DNA of 20,590 nucleotides from Multifurca ochricompacta. Lineage: Eukaryota > Basidiomycota > Agaricomycetes > Russulales > Russulaceae. Both the position numbers and the translations under genes were made by a program. The notes beneath the pieces were generated by a model. That model was not told where the DNA came from. It worked only from the letters and a program-made list of their open reading frames with translations, and made no database searches. The first letter of the stretch is position 1, and every line of letters begins with the position of its first letter. Location of the stretch: positions 1 to 20,590 of the forward strand of contig WTXG01000470.1 of NCBI GenBank assembly GCA_022496185.1. The letters run 5' to 3'. Below are positions 16,526 to 20,590 of this stretch, piece by piece.

Positions 16526-16538
16526 TTACCCCCTTTGT
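16526..16538 (-). other. Polypurine tract of the second chromovirus
   Basis: The minus strand reads ACAAAGGGGGTAA directly before the LTR start. Confidence 0.7.
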
Positions 16539-16635
16539 AAGCCTCTGTCTGACCTCAGACAGTGGGTTCGTCAGTCTGGAGTTGATTGGCAATGCGCGGT
16601 GGTGAGCGGCGCGCCTGACGACGGTGAGGGAGATG

Positions 16636-17809
16636 TCAACTGCCTGGTCCCCCAGCTTGTAAGACTGCACGTAGTTCAGGGTCTGGTACAAAGCGAGCAA
16701 CCTGGGTGGGAGGGATGGAGTGTGAAGGGGCATGAATATAAGTGAGGTGGGGGAATACTCTGTAGTAGAGGTCGGTGCGTGACATGGCGTGTGTGGCTTC
16801 GCGGATGCTTTGTGAGGCTCTGTCAGCCTGTCGTCGCCAGTGAGCAATGTTGCGATGGGCTTCATCCAGGCGGTAAGTAGCGTGGCAGAAACGAGAGACT
16901 TCGGCCCAGGCTCCTGGATCATGCATGTCGTCTAGAGCTTTGTCCACCAGGGGGGTGTAGGATTGGTTGTCATCAAATAGGTGTTGTTGGCAAGCAGAGA
17001 GAAGAGGGTTGGGGCCATGAGCGAAGTGGTAGAAGGTGGTGGCATAGAGCGGAGCATGGCTGATGGGGTGACGCTTTCCCATTGTGAAGTAAACACGAGG
17101 GTCCACACAATGGTATTCAAAGGCAACCCAATGAGCAGTGTCAAGGTGGCCATCCTTGTCAATGATCTGCTGTGGAATGAAGTGGGGGGAGTGGACATGG
17201 TTGCGTTGAAAGGGGAAGCCAGGAGAGTTGTAATCTGAACCAGGTTCGTTGACTTCACATTGTGTTTGTGTGACAATATCTTCGGCTGGGAGGTGTGCAA
17301 AGGTAGGGGTCGTAGGGCGATAGACAAAGTGGGGTTGTCAGGTGGGGGTCCATGGGTCTGTAGTCTAGTGCGGGCTTCCTCCAGTAGAAGTAAGACTCTG
17401 TTGCAGATGTGTCTTCCAACGTCTGGTTTGCAGCTGTGAGTACCATTGCCTGAGTGAGATTGGTGGCCAGGTCATCGGACAAAGCAAAAGGTGTTGATGG
17501 GCGTGGTGGAGAAGGAAGAGGGGTTGTGATGGGTGTGGGAGGAAGTGTGGGGACATCCAGCGGTCGTCTTAGTGCACCTTTAGTAGCAGCATCCATGGCA
17601 GCAGACCTGGTAGCTTCAAAGACCTCAGGATCGTCGATGGGGGACGGTGCTCGTCCAATAAGAGGGTGGCGGAATCGAGAGGTGGACATTCTTGGGGTGA
17701 TGCGATAAAATTTGCGTTCTTGAGTAAGACGAGCGGGGCGTTTTATACGTGCCATAGGGGATGAAGGAAAAGAAAAGGATGGGGACACAGATTGTTGGGG
17801 TAGATGCAC
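16636..17809 (-). pseudogene. Post-pol accessory coding region of the second chromovirus
   Basis: About 390 codons in two frames between the chromodomain and the polypurine tract. The start is the Met at 17809 or, 18 codons later, the Met at 17755. One frame change lies around 17260-17340 and the stop is at 16636-16638. The N-terminal part is basic then Ser/Pro/Thr-rich (RAPSPIDDPEVFEATR). The second part has FPFQRNHVHSPHFIPQQI, HCVDPRVYFTMGKRHPISHA, PLYATTFYHF and a helical stretch around AWAEVSRFCHATYRLDEAH. The order and spacing of SPID, FPF, the DG site, and the P-[VI]-x-x-AP-[VL]-Y block match the post-pol region at 7212-8408. No CCHC zinc knuckle is visible here. Function unknown. Confidence 0.65.
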
Positions 17810-17865
17810 CCCCCTTTAAGAGTGGCGTCGACCCTGGCGCCTAGAAATGGAATTGTAGTACTGTT

Positions 17866-18367
17866 TCACAAGTCAGGGGCGTGGCAGTCTTCCTTATTTA
17901 CCCAGGAGTTGTCACTCATGGGATATCCTTCCAGCTGACCAGGAATTGTAAGTTCTGAGAGCGCCCATGGAGTCTGTGATCTAAGATGGCTTCCACTTCG
18001 TATTCCTCCTCGTGGTTTACAATGTCAGGTGGAGGTCTTAAGAAGTTTGGGCCATGTGCATCTGTTTCTTTGTAAGGGGACAGAAGATCAACGTGGAAAA
18101 CATTGTGGATCTTCATATGGGGTGGCAGAGATAATCTATAGGCCACTGGAGAGATTTGGTCTAAGACCAGAACGGGCCATACCGGCGCGGGGCGAGTTTT
18201 GTTGAGGGGAAGTGTGTCTTGATGTTGCGACCTTCGAGCCAGACCTGTGAACTGACGGGGAACTCCGGATAGGATGGGTGTGTAGTGTGTGAACAGAAGG
18301 CCACCTCGGCTCGCATGCGGCGTGTCGTAGACTGTTTAGGCGGTCGTCTAGGCGAGGGACGTCTGTG
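17866..18367 (-). pseudogene. Integrase C-terminus and chromodomain of the second chromovirus
   Basis: Contains YRLSLPPHMKIHNVFHVDLL, the conserved segment before the chromodomain in chromoviruses. The chromodomain itself follows (EYEVEAILDHR, LQFLVSWKDIP) and, after a one-base frame change at about 17930, SDNSWVNKEDCHAPDL with a stop at 17866-17868. It is equivalent to residues 285-385 of the integrase frame at 5957-7132. It probably read methylated histone tails in the intact element. Confidence 0.82.
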
Positions 18368-19030
18368 TCAGATAATTCTGCTTTCCAATCCAGTGAAACG
18401 CCGTGAAGTAGTGCGTGTGGAGAAACTTAGTTCGATCATGTGTCCAGGAATTATGGACATATTGGCAAGCGGGAGGAAGTCGGCCCATTGATGTTGATTG
18501 TTACTGACCCAGAGGCGGAGGTATTGTTCTAACCATAAATTCATTCGCTCCTTGCTCCGTCCGTGCGAGGGTGAAATGCTGTGGATAGGTTCTGTTGGAT
18601 CTGGAGGGTAGTCGCTAGTGCTCGAGAGAATTGAGAAGTGAAGCGCAGATCGCGATCTGAAATGATCGGCGCAGGACGCTGAACAGCGGGAATACGTGTG
18701 ATAATAAAGTGTCGCAATTCCTTCACCCGTGATGTCTTCGAGCACGGAATGAATTTAGCCGCTTTTGAACATCCTTGATCCACAATGGTTAGTACTGCGT
18801 CGTAGCGACCCGAGACAGGGAGATCCGTGATGAGGTCCATAGCAATGTATTGGAATGGACCCGCGGACGCCGGTACATCTAGTGGGAAAGCGGACTTTCT
18901 TTGTCAGTCTAGGCTTATTTTCTTGACATAGCGCACACCGCGAATGTATTCGCGTACGAAGTCCGTAAGTCCTGGACCTTCGTAGTCTGCTGAATTTTTC
19001 TGATTGTTTTATCAATGCCGGGGTGTCCCG
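18368..19030 (-). pseudogene. Integrase core of the second chromovirus, frameshifted
   Basis: The zinc-finger half CALCQENKPRLTKK is at about 18900-18940 and GHPGIDKTIRKIQQ at about 18980-19025. The core has Asp in MDLITDLPVSGRYD, Asp in IISDRDLRFTSQF and, after a frame change near 18550, Glu in the ERMNLWLEQYLRLW segment. At least four frame breaks occur (near 18550, 18740, 18850-18880 and 18970), so no integrase is made. Confidence 0.82.
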
Positions 19031-19796
19031 CTAAGACATGATCATGGTGTGGTGCAGAATGTGCTGTTGTTCAGGCAAGGTTTGGGGAAACAGGAGTTTA
19101 TTGGTTCTGGCTACTTTGACAAATAGCGCCGGTGGTAACATGGTGACTGCTTCATTGTCATTATTGCCGTGTTCGGCATCGGGTCTACGCGATAGCATGT
19201 CGGCTACTGTGTGGAGTTTGCCAGGGACATGTTCAAGGGAGAAGTCGAAGTCCGCTAATTCCTGCAGCCACCGTGCTTGGCGTCGATTGAGTTTTTGCGG
19301 TTCTTTAAAATATTGTAAATTATTATGATCGGTGCACACTTGTACCTGGTCTTGGGCTCCCAGAAGGTATTGGCGCCATGTTCGGAAGGCGACCATAATT
19401 GTGAACAGTTCTCGATCGTAAATGTCCCATTTTCGTTGGGTGGCGTCCAATGTTTTAGAAAGATATGCGATGGGATGTAGTCATCCGTCGTGGTCTTTCT
19501 GGCTAAGCGTTGCTCCGATTGCGAACCCTGAGGTGTCTGTATCTACGATGAAAGGTTTGGTGAAATCTGGTTGGGCGAGGACGGGTTGTGAAGTCACTCG
19601 TTGTTTTAGAGTGTCGAAGGCGTTTTGTTCGTCGGTTGTCCATTTCCATGGATTCTTCACACTAGTGAGAGCATTCAGGGGTGCTGCAATTTTACTGAAG
19701 CCTTGTATAAACCGTCTATAGAACTGACAGAACCCAAGGAATGATCTGACTTCCTTAACCGTGGTGGGGCTTTCCAGGTCGTGATACCTTCAACTT
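19031..19796 (-). pseudogene. RNase H and connection domain of the second chromovirus
   Basis: From right to left: [12 protein letters not shown], a frame change near 19755, [36 protein letters not shown] (RNase H Asp), a TGA near 19481 in DHDG-stop-LHPIAYLS, DRELFTIMVAFRTW (Glu), VCTDHNNLQYFKEP (Asp), and the gypsy motif HVPGKLHTVADMLSRRP. Catalytic residues are all present, but the frame is broken at both ends. Confidence 0.85.
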
Positions 19797-20588
19797 TTAC
19801 CGGATCCATATGAACTGATTCCCTTCTAGGATTAAGCCGAGGTACTCAATTCGTGTTTGTTTGAAGGCACATTTTTCTGGTTTAAGATACAGATTGAGTT
19901 TATTGAGTTTGTCCAAGATGCGGTGGACTTTAGACCGGTGGTTTACGGGATCGGAGTCCGTATGTATTAAAATGTCGTCCATATACACCGTAAACCAGGC
20001 CTTTCCCGAAGCATCGTGTTCATCCAATTCTTCGCGGAATTCCGCGTTCATCATGGTTTGAAATGTTGCTGGAGAGTTGGTTAGTCCGAAAAACATCACG
20101 TTAGGCTCATAGAGGCCGCGATTAGTTTTGAAAGCCGCCTTCCAACGATCTTCTGGTACGATCCGCACGTTGTTGTAGCCCCAGCGGATATCCATTTTGG
20201 TGAATAGAGTGCTCCCTCGTACACGATCGATAAGCTCAGGTATGAGGGGTAATGGATATGTATTTCTGATAGTCCAACTGTTGAGCTTTCGGTAATCCTG
20301 GACGGGACGTAGCTTCCCATCTTTCTTCTTTATGAAGAAGAAGGGGGATGCATAGGGTGATTTGGATTCAGTAATATATCCCTTCTGTAAATGCTCGTCT
20401 AGGAATTTATTGAGTGCTTCCTGTTCGCCCGGTCCTAATGGGTAGATCTTGCAATCTAACGTAGCAGGTGCTTCTGGTTTTAGTTCGATCTTGTGATCCC
20501 AGGTTCGTGCCGCCGGGAATCGTTGTGCCTCTTGGTCGCTAAAGACTTTTTGATGCCGATGATATTCTTTCGGAACGATCTGGTCCCA
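19797..20588 (-). pseudogene. Reverse transcriptase of the second chromovirus, partial at the window edge
   Basis: Open from the window edge for about 264 codons. It shows the end of the protease-RT linker (WDHKIELKPEA), [34 protein letters not shown] (first catalytic Asp), [15 protein letters not shown], the catalytic YMDD (about 19974-19985), and LKPEKCAFKQTRIEYLGLIL. A frame change at about 19800 separates it from the connection domain. All reverse transcriptase catalytic residues are intact in this part. Confidence 0.88.
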
Positions 20589-20590
20589 AG

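Larger units (their letters stand above)
15913..20590 (-). mobile_element. Second Ty3/gypsy chromovirus, 3' part, runs off the right edge
   Basis: Minus-strand element seen from its 3' LTR up to the start of reverse transcriptase; gag, protease and the 5' LTR lie beyond 20590. Order from right to left: reverse transcriptase, RNase H, integrase, chromodomain, post-pol coding region, polypurine tract, LTR. This is the same plan as the element at 1578-9002, but protein and DNA differ clearly, so it is a different family. Many frame breaks are present. Confidence 0.88.

Overview
The window is a nest of transposable elements in a eukaryotic, very probably fungal genome; an Agaricomycete (mushroom-forming basidiomycete) is my best guess. 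The evidence is GT-AG introns of 48-50 bp, chromodomain Ty3/gypsy elements with a fungal look, a copia element, a non-autonomous hAT-like element, and a host-type exon pattern resembling a repetitive Agaricomycete gene family. There is no bacterial gene, operon or CRISPR array. The species cannot be named from the sequence.

Layout. (1) Positions 1-9, 14026-14767 and 15871 to about 15912 are fragments of one host-type gene on the + strand. It has three introns whose phases agree and is broken by three insertions. (2) Insertion one is a Ty1/copia element on the - strand, 10-14020. It has two 512-bp LTRs that I read as identical, a 5-bp target duplication (AGAAG), a primer-binding site complementary to the anticodon region of initiator tRNA-Met, and a gag-pol frame with few breaks. 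(3) Inside the copia reverse transcriptase lies a complete Ty3/gypsy chromovirus on the + strand, 1578-9002. Its LTRs are diverged, it has an 11-nt self-priming site of the Tf1/sushi type, and gag and pol are heavily frameshifted. The integrase plus chromodomain frame is intact. An extra coding region with zinc knuckles lies between pol and the 3' LTR. (4) Insertion two is a small hAT-like element (14768-15862, 8-bp duplication GTATATCC), itself split by a 604-bp solo gypsy-type LTR (15194-15797, 5-bp duplication GCCCG). (5) Insertion three is a second chromovirus on the - strand, from about 15913 and running off the right edge. It is frameshifted and also carries an extra post-pol coding region.

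Most interesting points. The two chromoviruses share a remotely similar post-pol protein, which I do not recognise as a named family. The identical copia LTRs conflict with the diverged LTRs of the gypsy nested inside the copia, which raises the possibility that the composite moved or was homogenised as a unit. The copia-gypsy junction lacks a target duplication and the copia YVDD region is missing there. A tRNA-like sequence is embedded antisense in the copia gag.
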